A stretch of DNA of 64,000 nt from Brevundimonas guildfordensis (GTDB lineage: Bacteria > Pseudomonadota > Alphaproteobacteria > Caulobacterales > Caulobacteraceae): assembly GCF_014836405.1 (NCBI RefSeq), contig NZ_JACSQU010000002.1:248001-312000 (forward strand), in the 5' to 3' direction. The notes beneath the pieces were generated by a model. It searched no databases. It worked only from the letters and a program-made list of their open reading frames with translations, and was not told the DNA's origin. The translations under genes were made by a program, and so were the position numbers. Positions 56,365 to 64,000 of this stretch are shown here, piece by piece. Position 1 is the first letter of the stretch; the number at the start of each line of letters is the position of its first letter.

Positions 56365-57933
56365 ATGGCGCGCATCCGGCATGACGGGGCCCTGATCATC
56401 GGCGGCGGACTGGCCGGCCTGTCGGCGGCGCTGGAGGCCGCCGAGTCGCTCGGCCCGAACGGCAAGGTGCTGGTGGTGACGCCCGAGCCCCTGCTGCACG
56501 CCTGTTCGTCGGCCTGGGCGCAGGGCGGGATGGCGGCGGCCCTGTCGCCGCAGGACAGCGCGGCCCTGCACGCCAAAGACACCGAAGGCGCGGGCGCGGG
56601 TCTGGTCGAGGCCGAGGCCGCGCGCGCCCTGACGGAGCGCGGGCGTGAGACAGTCGAGTGGCTGGCGGGGCTGGGCGCGCCCTTCGACCGCGACGTCGAC
56701 GGCGGCTTCTCGGTCAGTCTGGAGGCGGCGCACAGCCTGCCGCGCGTGGCGCGGGTGGGGGGCGACGGCGCGGGCCGGGCCATCCTGTCGGCCGTGGTCG
56801 CCGCCGCGCGGGCGGTGAAGGGCATCGAGATCTGGGAGGACGGGCGGCTGCGCGGGCTGATCCGCGACGTCGACGGCCGGGTGCGCGGCGCGGTGATCGA
56901 GCGGCGCGGGGGCCGGTTGGACAAGGTGTTCGCCCCCGCCGTGGTCCTGGCGACCGGCGGAATCGGCGGCCTGTTCGAGGTGACGACCAACCCCTCCGCC
57001 CTGCGCGGCGAGGGGCTGGCCCTGGCCTATCAGGCGGGGGCCGAGATTCTGGACCCCGAGTTCGTGCAGTTCCACCCGACGGCGATCGATGTGGGGCTCG
57101 ACCCGGCGCCGCTGGCGACCGAGGCCCTGCGCGGCGAGGGCGCGCGGTTGGTCGACGGGACCGGCGCCTTCCTGCTGGGCGATCATCCCGAGGCCGATCT
57201 GGCGCCGAGGGACATCGTGGCGCGGACGGTTCATGCTGCGCGGGTCGGAGGGCGCGGCGCCTTCCTCGACGCGACCAGGGCGGTGGGCGAGGCCTTCCCG
57301 CATGAGTTTCCGGCCGTCTTCGCCGCCTGCATGCGGGCCGGGCTGGACCCGCGCGTCAGCCCTATCCCCGTAGCGGCGGCGGCCCACTATCACATGGGCG
57401 GGATCGTCGCCGACGACGAGGGGCGCACCACCGTCCCGGGCCTGTTCGCCATCGGCGAGTGCGCGGCGACGGGGGTGCACGGGGCCAACCGGCTAGCGTC
57501 CAACTCCCTGCTGGAGGCGGGCGCCTTTGGACGGCGCGCGGGCAGGGCGGCGGCGGCGGAGGTCCAGCCCGAGCGGCGGCCGCTGGCGGCGGTGCAGGCG
57601 ATGACGGATTTGCCGCCCGAGGCGCTATCGACGCTGCGCGCGGCTATGACGCGCCATGCGGGCGTGGTGCGGGACGAGGCGGGGCTGACGGCGCTGCTGG
57701 TCCTGATCGACGACCTGGCGAAGGCGTATCCCGCGGCGGCGTGCCTGACGGCGGCGCGGCTGGTCGCCGAGGGGGCGCTGAACCGGCGCGAGAGCCGGGG
57801 CGGCCACTATCGCCTCGACTTCCCCGACAGTCTGCCGACGGCTGAGCACACGCGGATGCGCGCGGCGACGACGCCCACGCGCGACGAAGAGTCTGAGGCG
57901 GCGACGCTCGCCGCATTGGCGGCCGTGATCTGA
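56365..57933 (+). CDS. nadB: L-aspartate oxidase
   Basis: 522-residue FAD enzyme oxidising aspartate to iminoaspartate for NadA. FAD loop IIGGGLAGLSAALEAAE, then the SSAWAQGGMAAAL segment, catalytic-region EFVQFHPTAI and AAHYHMGGI, and C-terminal IGECAATGVHGANRLASNSLLE. Full length. Its stop is followed immediately by the nadC ATG. Confidence 0.96.
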   Translation: MARIRHDGALIIGGGLAGLSAALEAAESLGPNGKVLVVTPEPLLHACSSAWAQGGMAAALSPQDSAALHAKDTEGAGAGLVEAEAARALTERGRETVEWLAGLGAPFDRDVDGGFSVSLEAAHSLPRVARVGGDGAGRAILSAVVAAARAVKGIEIWEDGRLRGLIRDVDGRVRGAVIERRGGRLDKVFAPAVVLATGGIGGLFEVTTNPSALRGEGLALAYQAGAEILDPEFVQFHPTAIDVGLDPAPLATEALRGEGARLVDGTGAFLLGDHPEADLAPRDIVARTVHAARVGGRGAFLDATRAVGEAFPHEFPAVFAACMRAGLDPRVSPIPVAAAAHYHMGGIVADDEGRTTVPGLFAIGECAATGVHGANRLASNSLLEAGAFGRRAGRAAAAEVQPERRPLAAVQAMTDLPPEALSTLRAAMTRHAGVVRDEAGLTALLVLIDDLAKAYPAAACLTAARLVAEGALNRRESRGGHYRLDFPDSLPTAEHTRMRAATTPTRDEESEAATLAALAAVI

Positions 57934-58809
57934 ATGATGAAGGACGTTTCCGTGACCCGAACCCTGCCGGACCTGCTGATCGAGCCTGTGGTGCGCCTGG
58001 CCCTGGCCGAGGACCTGGGACGCACCGGCGATGTGACGGCCCAGGCCTGCATCCCCGAGGACGCCCGCTTCAGCGCCGTGTTTTCAGCGCGGCAGGCCGG
58101 GGTGATGGCGGGCGGGGCGGTGGTGCGGATCGCGGTCCATGCGCTGGATCCCCAGGCGATGGTGACGGTGAAGGTCGCCGACGGCGAGGCGTTCGAGGCC
58201 GGAGCCGTGCTGATCGCGGTCGAGGCCAACGCCCGCGCCCTGCTGTCGGCCGAACGGACGGCGCTGAACCTGCTGGGTCGGATGTGCGGCATCGCCACCC
58301 TGACGCGGACCTATGTGCAGGCGGTCGCGGGGACCAAGGCGCGCATCGCCGACACGCGCAAGACCACGCCGGGCCTGCGCGCGCTGGAGAAGCACGCGGT
58401 CGCCTGCGGCGGCGGGCTGAACCATCGCTTCGGCCTGGATGACGCCATCCTGATCAAGGACAACCACGTCGCGGTCTGCGGCGGCGCGGGCGAGGCCGTG
58501 CGCCGCGCCAGGGCCTTCGCCCCTCATTTGATGAAGGTCGAGGTCGAGGTCGACAGTCTCGATCAGCTGGACGAGGTCCTGCCCGAGCGGCCGGACGTCA
58601 TCATGCTGGACAACTTCAGCCTGGACGACATGGCCGAGGCGGTGTGCCGGGTGCAGGACAGCGCCTTCGGTCCGGTGGTGCTGGAGGCGTCGGGCGGGGT
58701 CAATCTGACGACGGTGGCGGGCATCGCCGCCACAGGGGTGGACGTTATCTCCGTGGGCGCCCTGACCCACTCGGTCTTGCAGTTAGACATCGGCCTGGAC
58801 GCAGGCTGA
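57934..58809 (+). CDS. nadC: Nicotinate-nucleotide pyrophosphorylase (carboxylating)
   Basis: 291 residues. Converts quinolinate and PRPP to nicotinate mononucleotide. Family motifs: EDLGRTGDVTAQA, NLLGRMCGIATLT, RIADTRKTTPGLRALEKHAV, DAILIKDNHVAVCGG, EVEVDSLDQ and LEASGGVNLTTV. The start is the first of two adjacent ATGs directly after the nadB stop. Last gene of the nad operon. Confidence 0.96.
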   Translation: MMKDVSVTRTLPDLLIEPVVRLALAEDLGRTGDVTAQACIPEDARFSAVFSARQAGVMAGGAVVRIAVHALDPQAMVTVKVADGEAFEAGAVLIAVEANARALLSAERTALNLLGRMCGIATLTRTYVQAVAGTKARIADTRKTTPGLRALEKHAVACGGGLNHRFGLDDAILIKDNHVAVCGGAGEAVRRARAFAPHLMKVEVEVDSLDQLDEVLPERPDVIMLDNFSLDDMAEAVCRVQDSAFGPVVLEASGGVNLTTVAGIAATGVDVISVGALTHSVLQLDIGLDAG

Positions 58810-58834
58810 GCGGACGCGGACCGGGGTTTTTCGG

Positions 58835-58859
58835 GGAACGGGCCCGGCAAGGGGTCGTT
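58835..58859 (+). promoter_or_regulatory. EcfG/SigT-type stress promoter
   Basis: GGAAC (58835-58839), 16 nt, CGTT (58856-58859): exact match to the general stress sigma factor consensus of alphaproteobacteria. The next ATG with a ribosome site is 40 bp downstream. Confidence 0.75.
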
Positions 58860-58898
58860 TTCATGGGGCGGGAGGGCGATATTTCGAAGGAGAACGCC

Positions 58899-59111
58899 AT
58901 GACCAGGGCCCCACAGCCGCCCAGGGAGCAACGAAGCTTCGCCGACCGCGGCGCTCAGCTGATGGGCGAGGCTGCGGCTGCAGACCGGCGCGATCGGGCG
59001 GACGGCGTCCAGGCCGGCCACCCCGGCGACGCAGACGTCAACCTGAACCAGCAAGGACGCTACGGCAACTTGCAGCAGAATCTGACGACCCACCGCAAGA
59101 CCCATCCCTGA
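58899..59111 (+). CDS. Small hydrophilic stress-type protein
   Basis: 70 residues; AAGGAG 6 nt before the ATG fixes the start, and a longer open frame upstream is nadC shadow. Sequence is polar, Gln/Asp/Arg-rich and probably disordered (ADRRDRADGVQAGHPGDADV, NLNQQGRYGNLQQNL). Driven by an EcfG-type promoter, so probably part of the general stress response. Function unknown. Confidence 0.7.
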   Translation: MTRAPQPPREQRSFADRGAQLMGEAAAADRRDRADGVQAGHPGDADVNLNQQGRYGNLQQNLTTHRKTHP

Positions 59112-59120
59112 AGCGCTGAC

Positions 59121-60170
59121 TTAGGCTTCGGCGTTGACCGTGGTCGCCGGCGCGGCGGGCTTCGGCGACGTCGGGGGCGACGAAACCGGAGCGGCGGGCG
59201 GCGCGGAGGCTCGCGCGGGAGTCGGGCGTTCATCCGCCTTGCCGGGCGTCAGGGCCTCACGCGCCAGCACTGCGGTATAGGCCACGGCGCCCGAAGCGCT
59301 ACGGGCCGCTTCGACCGGGTCGAGGCTGGCCTGAACCAAGCGCGGCGCGCTGGGGGCGGGAACTGAAGCGCGGGAGCCCGAGCGGCCGCCGAGGCGATAA
59401 AACAGGTGGTCGCCAACCTGATTGACCCGCACCAGTCTGTTGCGCCAGGACGGAGACACCGCGGTGGTGTGGAAGTGGGTGGCGTTGCCGACGGCGGCGA
59501 AGACCTGGCCCGACAAAGCCTTGCCGGCCACGTCACGAGCGCGGTTCCAGGCGGCTCGATTGACCGCGCCGCGCATGGCGCCATTGCAGGTGAAGCTGAA
59601 CTGGCAACCTGTCTTGCGATTGGCGCCCTGATAGACGACGCCGCAGATGCTGTCGGGATAGGCCGAGTGGCGCACCCGGTTGAGAACCACCTGAACCACG
59701 GCGCTCATCCCATCGCGGCCCTCGCCTCGGGCCTCGTAATAGGCGGCCTGGGTCAGGCATTCGAGGTCGCGTGACTGGTCAAGGGCGCCGTCGAGGCGGA
59801 AGGGACGGGCGGCGGTCACCTTGGTCACGCCGTCCCGGCGCAGGCCGCCCTGGCCCTGAACCTGGTCGAGGCGGGCGGTCAGGAGCTCCGCCTGTCGGTC
59901 GCGCTGCGCGGAACCGGCGACGGAATAGGGGTCGTGGCGGTGGGCGATAGCCAGGGCGCTGGCGTCCAGTCCGCCGGCCGCCTCGGCCAGGGCTTCCTGA
60001 GTATAGCCGCCGGCGCCGGCGCCCTGAAAACGCTCAGCTTGAGCACGCACGGTCGAGGCCTGGGCGGCCAGGCCGCCCAGATAGGCCCCTCCGACTGCGA
60101 GGCCAACGATGCCGCCGAACGCCGCTGCCGCCGTCGTGGGGCGCAGGCGAAATGAACGGGCGGCATGCAT
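59121..60170 (-). CDS. SleB-type cell wall hydrolase, paralogue 1
   Basis: 349 residues from the ATG giving MHAARSFRLRPTT; the frame is open further upstream but starts there with TTG and looks non-conserved. An N-terminal membrane anchor (FGGIVGLAVGGAYLGGLAAQ) precedes the SleB domain (about 155-275): LTQAAYYEARGEG with the catalytic Glu, VLNRVRHSAYPDSICGVVYQG, CQFSFTCNG and ATHFHTT. The proline/alanine-rich tail is probably disordered. Periplasmic lytic transglycosylase-like murein cleavage is expected. A paralogue is at 62178. Confidence 0.88.
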   Translation of the reverse strand: MHAARSFRLRPTTAAAAFGGIVGLAVGGAYLGGLAAQASTVRAQAERFQGAGAGGYTQEALAEAAGGLDASALAIAHRHDPYSVAGSAQRDRQAELLTARLDQVQGQGGLRRDGVTKVTAARPFRLDGALDQSRDLECLTQAAYYEARGEGRDGMSAVVQVVLNRVRHSAYPDSICGVVYQGANRKTGCQFSFTCNGAMRGAVNRAAWNRARDVAGKALSGQVFAAVGNATHFHTTAVSPSWRNRLVRVNQVGDHLFYRLGGRSGSRASVPAPSAPRLVQASLDPVEAARSASGAVAYTAVLAREALTPGKADERPTPARASAPPAAPVSSPPTSPKPAAPATTVNAEA

Positions 60171-60571
60171 CAGCGCACGCGTCTGCGAGGAGAAAGACAA
60201 AGGCGTAGTCCTGTACAACAGGGCGAGAATGCCGCCCCCGTAGGTCCCGAGCCCTGGCGACAATGACGCGTCGCGCTTCAAGCAGGTCGGGCGAACGCCG
60301 ACTGAACGCCGGCCTTCGAAGGCGGGCCTTTATCCATCGGTTTATGGCCTCAATGTGACTGATTCGCTAGAATTGAAATTTCTGTAGCATAGGAAATTTG
60401 CTGAAAAGTCTTTATTCTCTCTGTTTTAAATCATGACGAAATTGGGCCTTAGACATTCTTGGGAATACCGTATTGCGATGTTGACGGAAGATTGTCCGGC
60501 GCGCGGGTAGGTCGCGAATAAACTATTGGAGCGAGTCCGACTACTTGGTTGCCAGAGTCATGCCTCAGATG
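60171..60571. other. Intergenic stretch, right half AT-rich
   Basis: Between the divergent hydrolase and lipoprotein genes. From about 60350 to 60500 it is markedly AT-rich for this genome, with AAATTT twice (GAAATTTCT and GGAAATTTGC). No ORF or RNA gene is recognised; probably promoter DNA for both sides. Confidence 0.5.
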
Positions 60572-60596
60572 GGAACCAGTCGGTAATTTTCGCGTT
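60572..60596 (+). promoter_or_regulatory. EcfG/SigT-type stress promoter
   Basis: GGAAC (60572-60576), 16 nt, CGTT (60593-60596), exact consensus, 31 bp before the lipoprotein ATG. Same spacing as the promoter at 58835. Confidence 0.78.
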
Positions 60597-60627
60597 CCAA
60601 GCTGAGCTATTTCAAGGAGTTGACCCC

Positions 60628-60825
60628 ATGACCCGCATCGCTTCCCGCCTGCTCGTTCTGACGCTGGCCGGCGCCGGAGCCCTGGCTGTGTCGGCCTGCG
60701 GCCACACCGTGGAACAGAAGGCGGCGACCGGCGCCGTCGCAGGCGCTGTCGTCGCCGGCCCCGTCGGGGCGGCCGTGGGCGGAGCCGCCGGGGCTGCGGT
60801 AGGGCACGCCAAAAAGCCCCAGTGA
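60628..60825 (+). CDS. Small glycine-zipper lipoprotein
   Basis: 65 residues; AAGGAG 9 nt upstream of the ATG. Signal peptide with lipobox AVSAC, so the mature chain of about 43 residues is lipid-anchored. The mature part is a Gly/Ala zipper (GAVAGAVVAGPVGAAVGGAA) ending in a basic tail, like entericidin or osmotically induced small lipoproteins. An exact EcfG promoter precedes it, which fits envelope stress. Confidence 0.85.
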   Translation: MTRIASRLLVLTLAGAGALAVSACGHTVEQKAATGAVAGAVVAGPVGAAVGGAAGAAVGHAKKPQ

Positions 60826-61047
60826 GGCGGTGCGGCTCTGACGGCAAAAGACGCCGGCAGCCGTTAGACGGCCTTAAATACCACGAAGTCAGGCTGTAGA
60901 GCTTGATTTCGGCGCGAAATTCGGCTTTGCCCTCGCGCCGGGCCGAGCGTGCCGAAACGCGCCTTCCGCCCCGTCTTGCGGCCGTCGCCTCGGCGATCGG
61001 CCCTTTTCGCCGTTTCCATTCCCTATCAAGGACACCCGCCTCTCAGC

Positions 61048-61410
61048 ATGCGCGACCTCAAGAACACCGGCTTCAACGACCGCCTGTCCGCCCAGAAAGA
61101 CGCCAAACAAGCCCTCCTGGCCCGGTTCAAGCCGAAGCCGACGGTTCAGGATCCCGAGTTCGAGAAACTCGCCGCCAAGCGCGCCGCCGAGAAGGAGGCC
61201 ATTCGTCAGCAGCACGAGCTGGCCAAGGCTGAACTGCGCCGCGAGAAGGCCGAGAAGGACGCCGCCCGCCTGGCCGCCGAGATGGCCGCCCAGGACGAGG
61301 TTGACGCCGCCAAGCGCGCCGCCCGTAAGGAGCGCAAGCAGCTGACCAAGGAAGAGCAGAAGGCCGCTCGCGACGCGCGCTACGCCGCCCGCAAGGCGCG
61401 CCAGCGTTAA
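61048..61410 (+). CDS. DUF6481-type charged coiled-coil protein
   Basis: 120 residues from ATG 61048 (MRDLKNTGFNDRLSAQKDAK). Almost entirely Ala/Lys/Glu/Arg helix (FEKLAAKRAAEKEAIRQQ and following), with the KQALLARFKPKP motif at the start. No membrane segment. The family is recalled as alphaproteobacterial and uncharacterised. Followed by a 24-bp perfect palindrome. Confidence 0.78.
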   Translation: MRDLKNTGFNDRLSAQKDAKQALLARFKPKPTVQDPEFEKLAAKRAAEKEAIRQQHELAKAELRREKAEKDAARLAAEMAAQDEVDAAKRAARKERKQLTKEEQKAARDARYAARKARQR

Positions 61411-61423
61411 TCACGCCTATCCA

Positions 61424-61447
61424 GCCCCTTCCTGATCAGGAAGGGGC
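61424..61447 (+). terminator. Perfect palindrome after the DUF6481 gene
   Basis: GCCCCTTCCTGA mirrored exactly over 24 bp; forms a strong hairpin 13 bp after the stop. No T-run follows, so it is a terminator or 3'-stabiliser of uncertain strength. Confidence 0.55.
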
Positions 61448-61575
61448 AATGCTCATGCCGCTCCGAAGTTGCGGGACGAAGATTCCTGCGACGTGGAGCC
61501 GCGCGCCTCTTGGAACGCGCGCCAGGCGACCTAACTGCAAGGCTGATCTTCCCCAGCAACGCAGCAGGAGCCGTC

Positions 61576-62052
61576 ATGAAAGCCATCGACACCGGTCTAA
61601 AGCCCAAGGAACGCGCCGATGTCGCGCGCGAGCTGTCGAAGGCTCTGGCCGACAGCTACGCCCTGTATCTGAAGACGCACGGTTACCACTGGAACGTGCG
61701 CGGGCCCGAGTTCTTCAGCCTGCACAATCTGTTGGAACAGCAGTATCGCGAGATCTGGGCGGCGCTCGACGAGATCGCCGAACGCATCCGCGCGCTGGGC
61801 GAACTGGCCCCGCAAAGCGCCTCGGCCTTCGCCAACCTGACCTCGATCAAGGACGGCGATCCCGAGAAGGACTCGTCTGAGATGCTCAAGGAGCTGATCA
61901 AGGACCATGGCGTCGTGATCGCCACCGCCCGCGCGGCTCTGGACGCAGCTGACGAGGTCGGCGACGAAGCCTCGGTCGACCTGATGACCGTGCGTCTGGC
62001 CGCGCATGAAAAGGCGGCCTGGATGCTGCGCTCCAGCCTTGGCGAACGCTAG
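61576..62052 (+). CDS. dps: Dps-family ferritin-like protein
   Basis: 158 residues; CAGGAG 5 nt before the ATG. Intersubunit ferroxidase ligands are visible: THGYHWNVRGPEFFSLH (two His), then YREIWAALDEIAERIRALG (Asp, Glu). Assembles as a dodecamer that stores iron, consumes peroxide and protects DNA. Length is normal. It lies among stress-type genes, but no exact EcfG promoter precedes it. Confidence 0.93.
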   Translation: MKAIDTGLKPKERADVARELSKALADSYALYLKTHGYHWNVRGPEFFSLHNLLEQQYREIWAALDEIAERIRALGELAPQSASAFANLTSIKDGDPEKDSSEMLKELIKDHGVVIATARAALDAADEVGDEASVDLMTVRLAAHEKAAWMLRSSLGER

Positions 62053-62177
62053 GCGAGGGGCGGGCCGCCGATTGCGTCTCACGCATCGGTAATCTCCGCG
62101 TCTGAAAAGCGCCGGATTAGTCGGTCATGCAGATCGCTGGTTTCCGGCGCCCTCAGGCGTCGCTATACGGACGTCGC

Positions 62178-63344
62178 ATGAACCTCGGCCGCCTCACGCC
62201 GCTGACGAAGACCGGACGCCGCGCCTTGGCTGCAGCGCCTGCCGCCATGGCTGTGACCCTGGCGGCGATGGGGGTGGCCATGTCGGCCAGCTCAACGCCC
62301 CGTCCTGACATTGACCGCACGGCCGAGGCCTTGGCGCGCGCCACCGGCGGCGATCTGGGCCCGAACGGTCTGGCGGCGGTGTTGGCGCGGATGGATGCCG
62401 GGCAGCTGGCCGTGGCGCGTCGCCACGACCCGGCCCTGGACCTGCCTGCGCTTTACGGTCTGACGCCCGGCTGGGAAAGCCTGACGCTCGGCGGCAAACC
62501 CAGCCTGGATCAGGGCGTGGCCGGCGTCGCCGCCCAGCAGTTGAACGCCGCCATGCCCAACGCCTTCGGCGCGCTTCAGCCGGCGCGGCCCTTCGTGTTC
62601 CGTCCCGCTGATGAGGCGTCGCGCCAGCGCGCCCTGCGCTGCCTGACCCAGGCCGTCTATTACGAGGCGGCGCTGGAGCCGGCCCAGGGGCAGGAAGGAG
62701 TGGCCCAGGTGGTGCTGAACCGGGTGCGCGACCCCAACTATCCTTCCAGCGTCTGCGGCGTGGTCTATCAGGGCGCTGAGCGGACTACGGGCTGCCAGTT
62801 CAGCTTCACCTGCGACGGATCCCTGGCGCGCGGACCGGTGCGCTGGGCCTGGGACCGGGCCGAGCGGGTCGCGGCCCGCGCCCTGAACGGTCATGTGGCC
62901 GAGCGCGTGGGTACGGCGACCCATTACCACGCCGACTACGTCCACCCCTGGTGGTCGCCGAGCCTAGCCAAGATCACCCAGGTCGGGGCGCATATCTTCT
63001 ATCGTTGGAAGGGCGCGGCGGGAGAGACGGCCGCCTTCGTCAATGCATACGCGGGCCGCGAGCCGACGATCGACGAGGCCCGCTTCGCCAAACCGCGCGT
63101 TCTGCTGGCCACAGCGGCCGACAGCGTTGAGGCGGCGCTGGACGGCGCCAGGTCGGGCGAACTGCGCACGGTCGAGATCGATGGTCAGACCCGCGTGGTC
63201 GGCATCGCCAGCCTCGGCGGCCGCCGTCAGGCCAGCAAGGACGAGATCGCCGCCATAAATGAGCGGATGAAGGCGTTCGAGAGCGGCGCCGTTCAGCCCA
63301 TATTAAGCGGGCAAGACACACACGCTCCCTCTCCCTCTCTTTAA
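62178..63344 (+). CDS. SleB-type cell wall hydrolase, paralogue 2
   Basis: 388 residues from ATG 62178 (MNLGRLTPLTK); an upstream in-frame ATG at 62127 lacks a better site. Membrane anchor/signal AMAVTLAAMGVAMSAS. SleB domain in the middle: CLTQAVYYEAALEP with the catalytic Glu, VLNRVRDPNYPSSVCGVVYQG, CQFSFTCDG and ATHYHADYV. The C-terminal 100 residues have no recognised domain. Shares layout and motifs with the gene at 59121, with four small genes between them. Confidence 0.88.
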   Translation: MNLGRLTPLTKTGRRALAAAPAAMAVTLAAMGVAMSASSTPRPDIDRTAEALARATGGDLGPNGLAAVLARMDAGQLAVARRHDPALDLPALYGLTPGWESLTLGGKPSLDQGVAGVAAQQLNAAMPNAFGALQPARPFVFRPADEASRQRALRCLTQAVYYEAALEPAQGQEGVAQVVLNRVRDPNYPSSVCGVVYQGAERTTGCQFSFTCDGSLARGPVRWAWDRAERVAARALNGHVAERVGTATHYHADYVHPWWSPSLAKITQVGAHIFYRWKGAAGETAAFVNAYAGREPTIDEARFAKPRVLLATAADSVEAALDGARSGELRTVEIDGQTRVVGIASLGGRRQASKDEIAAINERMKAFESGAVQPILSGQDTHAPSPSL

Positions 63345-63432
63345 GGTTGCAGATCACGCGCCTCGGAGCCTCTGGCCGGGTATTTCAGGGCCACCACAAG
63401 TCCTGAAGTGACTTCTGACCTCGCCTGGCCCT

Positions 63433-64000
63433 CTATTGAATTTCCCGAGGAGGTTTGGCTCCGCTCTTCAGATCACCATATTCGACCGAGTTCGTAATCT
63501 CGATGGAAATGTCGTTCATGGTGGCTTTGCCGTCGATTAGGCGCTTGACCTTGTTTTCTACGCCGGCGGGGTCGCCAGCGCGTCTGAGATAGAGGCGGTA
63601 GAGGGTGTCAACCTGACGTTTCAGGTTCTCGACATCCACATCGCTGGTATACTCACTGATATAGCTGCAGTCGTTCATCACATGCAGACCACGACGCAGC
63701 ATTTCACGACTGCGCACATTGTTCATGCCAGCATGCAGGCCGATCTGCTCAACCCCAGTGTCGCGTACTTTGGCTTCGAAGTCCGGGCTCCACCAGTCGC
63801 TTCTCATCCAGACTATTGACGGTTTGTGGATTTCACAGAACTCGACCTTCTTCTCCGGAGGGCGTCCACCGATTCCCCAGAAAGTCATCAGCCAGTTCGG
63901 AAATCCAAGATTGCGGACACTTGCGACGGTAGCCTCATTATAGGCCTGAGGGATCACAAGATGGAGAAGGCCTCGGGCTTCCGCGAGATTGTAGATCTTA
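63433..64000 (-). CDS. Partial protein with PI-PLC/GDPD-like fragment and DUF4214-like tail
   Basis: The frame is open to the window edge, so the N-terminus lies outside. The visible 188 residues start in a region recalling a glycerophosphodiesterase-like barrel (HLVIPQAYNEATVASVRNLGF, FCEIHKPSIVWMR, GVEQIGLHAGMNN). They end in a DUF4214-like helical unit (LYRLYLRRAGDPAGVENKV). DUF4214 units often occur in exported or surface-polysaccharide-related proteins. GC content and codon use are clearly lower than in neighbours, suggesting acquisition. Barrel assignment is tentative. Confidence 0.6.
   Translation of the reverse strand, partial: KIYNLAEARGLLHLVIPQAYNEATVASVRNLGFPNWLMTFWGIGGRPPEKKVEFCEIHKPSIVWMRSDWWSPDFEAKVRDTGVEQIGLHAGMNNVRSREMLRRGLHVMNDCSYISEYTSDVDVENLKRQVDTLYRLYLRRAGDPAGVENKVKRLIDGKATMNDISIEITNSVEYGDLKSGAKPPREIQ

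Noticed and set aside
61501..61560. GGAAC upstream of dps as a possible EcfG promoter
   Set aside because: No CGTT at 16 or 17 nt spacing, so it does not match the pattern seen at 58835 and 60572.

Overview
The window is a very GC-rich, gene-dense chromosomal segment with short intergenic gaps and many 1-4 nt start/stop overlaps. Gene content points to an alphaproteobacterium of the Caulobacterales, most likely Brevundimonas or a close relative. The supporting traits are an Entner-Doudoroff cluster zwf-pgl-edd, two GGAAC-N16-CGTT promoters of the alphaproteobacterial EcfG/SigT type, tandem S46 peptidases, a TonB-dependent receptor with a PiuC-type hydroxylase, paired SleB-like hydrolases and a DUF6481 protein. 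No rRNA, tRNA, CRISPR array, phage or plasmid replication gene was seen.

Layout: 1-9986 (minus strand) is one long run: a TrpR-like regulator, hisG-hisD-(hisC-like/hisB fusion)-hisH-hisA-hisF-hisIE, then zwf-pgl-edd (edd runs off the left edge). Two 144-bp palindromic elements sit inside this run. 10012-10460 is a DUF559 nuclease-like gene enclosed by inverted palindromic repeats. 10.5-24.1 kb holds a ferredoxin reductase, an iron-uptake pair, a CBS/hybrid histidine kinase, a divergent murein-recycling pair (Mur ligase and LD-carboxypeptidase), small genes, an enoyl-CoA hydratase and a three-gene ABC exporter. 24.2-29.2 kb has two tandem S46 dipeptidyl peptidases separated by a gene-less relative of the DUF559-flanking repeat. 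29.3-34.5 kb has ilvA, a host-attachment-type protein, ogt with an Ada-like regulator that has lost its glycosylase core, and a PadR/HAAS membrane-protein pair with a palindromic operator region. 34.5-36.8 kb is a decayed stretch with a beta-lactamase-family remnant and a frameshifted glyoxalase-like gene.

36.8-46 kb carries an M14 peptidase, uvrB, a translationally coupled three-gene cassette (StlD/DarB-like ketosynthase, haem-oxygenase-like diiron enzyme, unknown protein) and a DAACS symporter. 46-50.9 kb has small proteins and a pteridine group (folB, a 6-pyruvoyltetrahydropterin-synthase-family gene, a FolM-like SDR) preceded by a 26-codon membrane ORF. 50.9-54.2 kb is uvrC, beta carbonic anhydrase and pgsA. 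54.3-58.8 kb is nadA-(M50 protease)-nadB-nadC behind a perfect dyad. 58.8-63.4 kb groups envelope and stress genes: two SleB-like hydrolases, a small lipoprotein, Dps and small hydrophilic proteins, two of them behind EcfG-type promoters. The right edge enters a lower-GC partial gene.

The observations I rate highest are: the HisC-like domain fused to HisB that lacks the PLP lysine; the his-operon architecture and operator that look gammaproteobacterial; the DUF559 cassette whose own terminal repeat supplies the ribosome-binding site, with a gene-less relative 16 kb away; the ketosynthase/diiron-enzyme/unknown-protein cassette; the in-frame loss of the AlkA core from the Ada-like protein; and the S46 paralogue with serine at the P1-specificity position.
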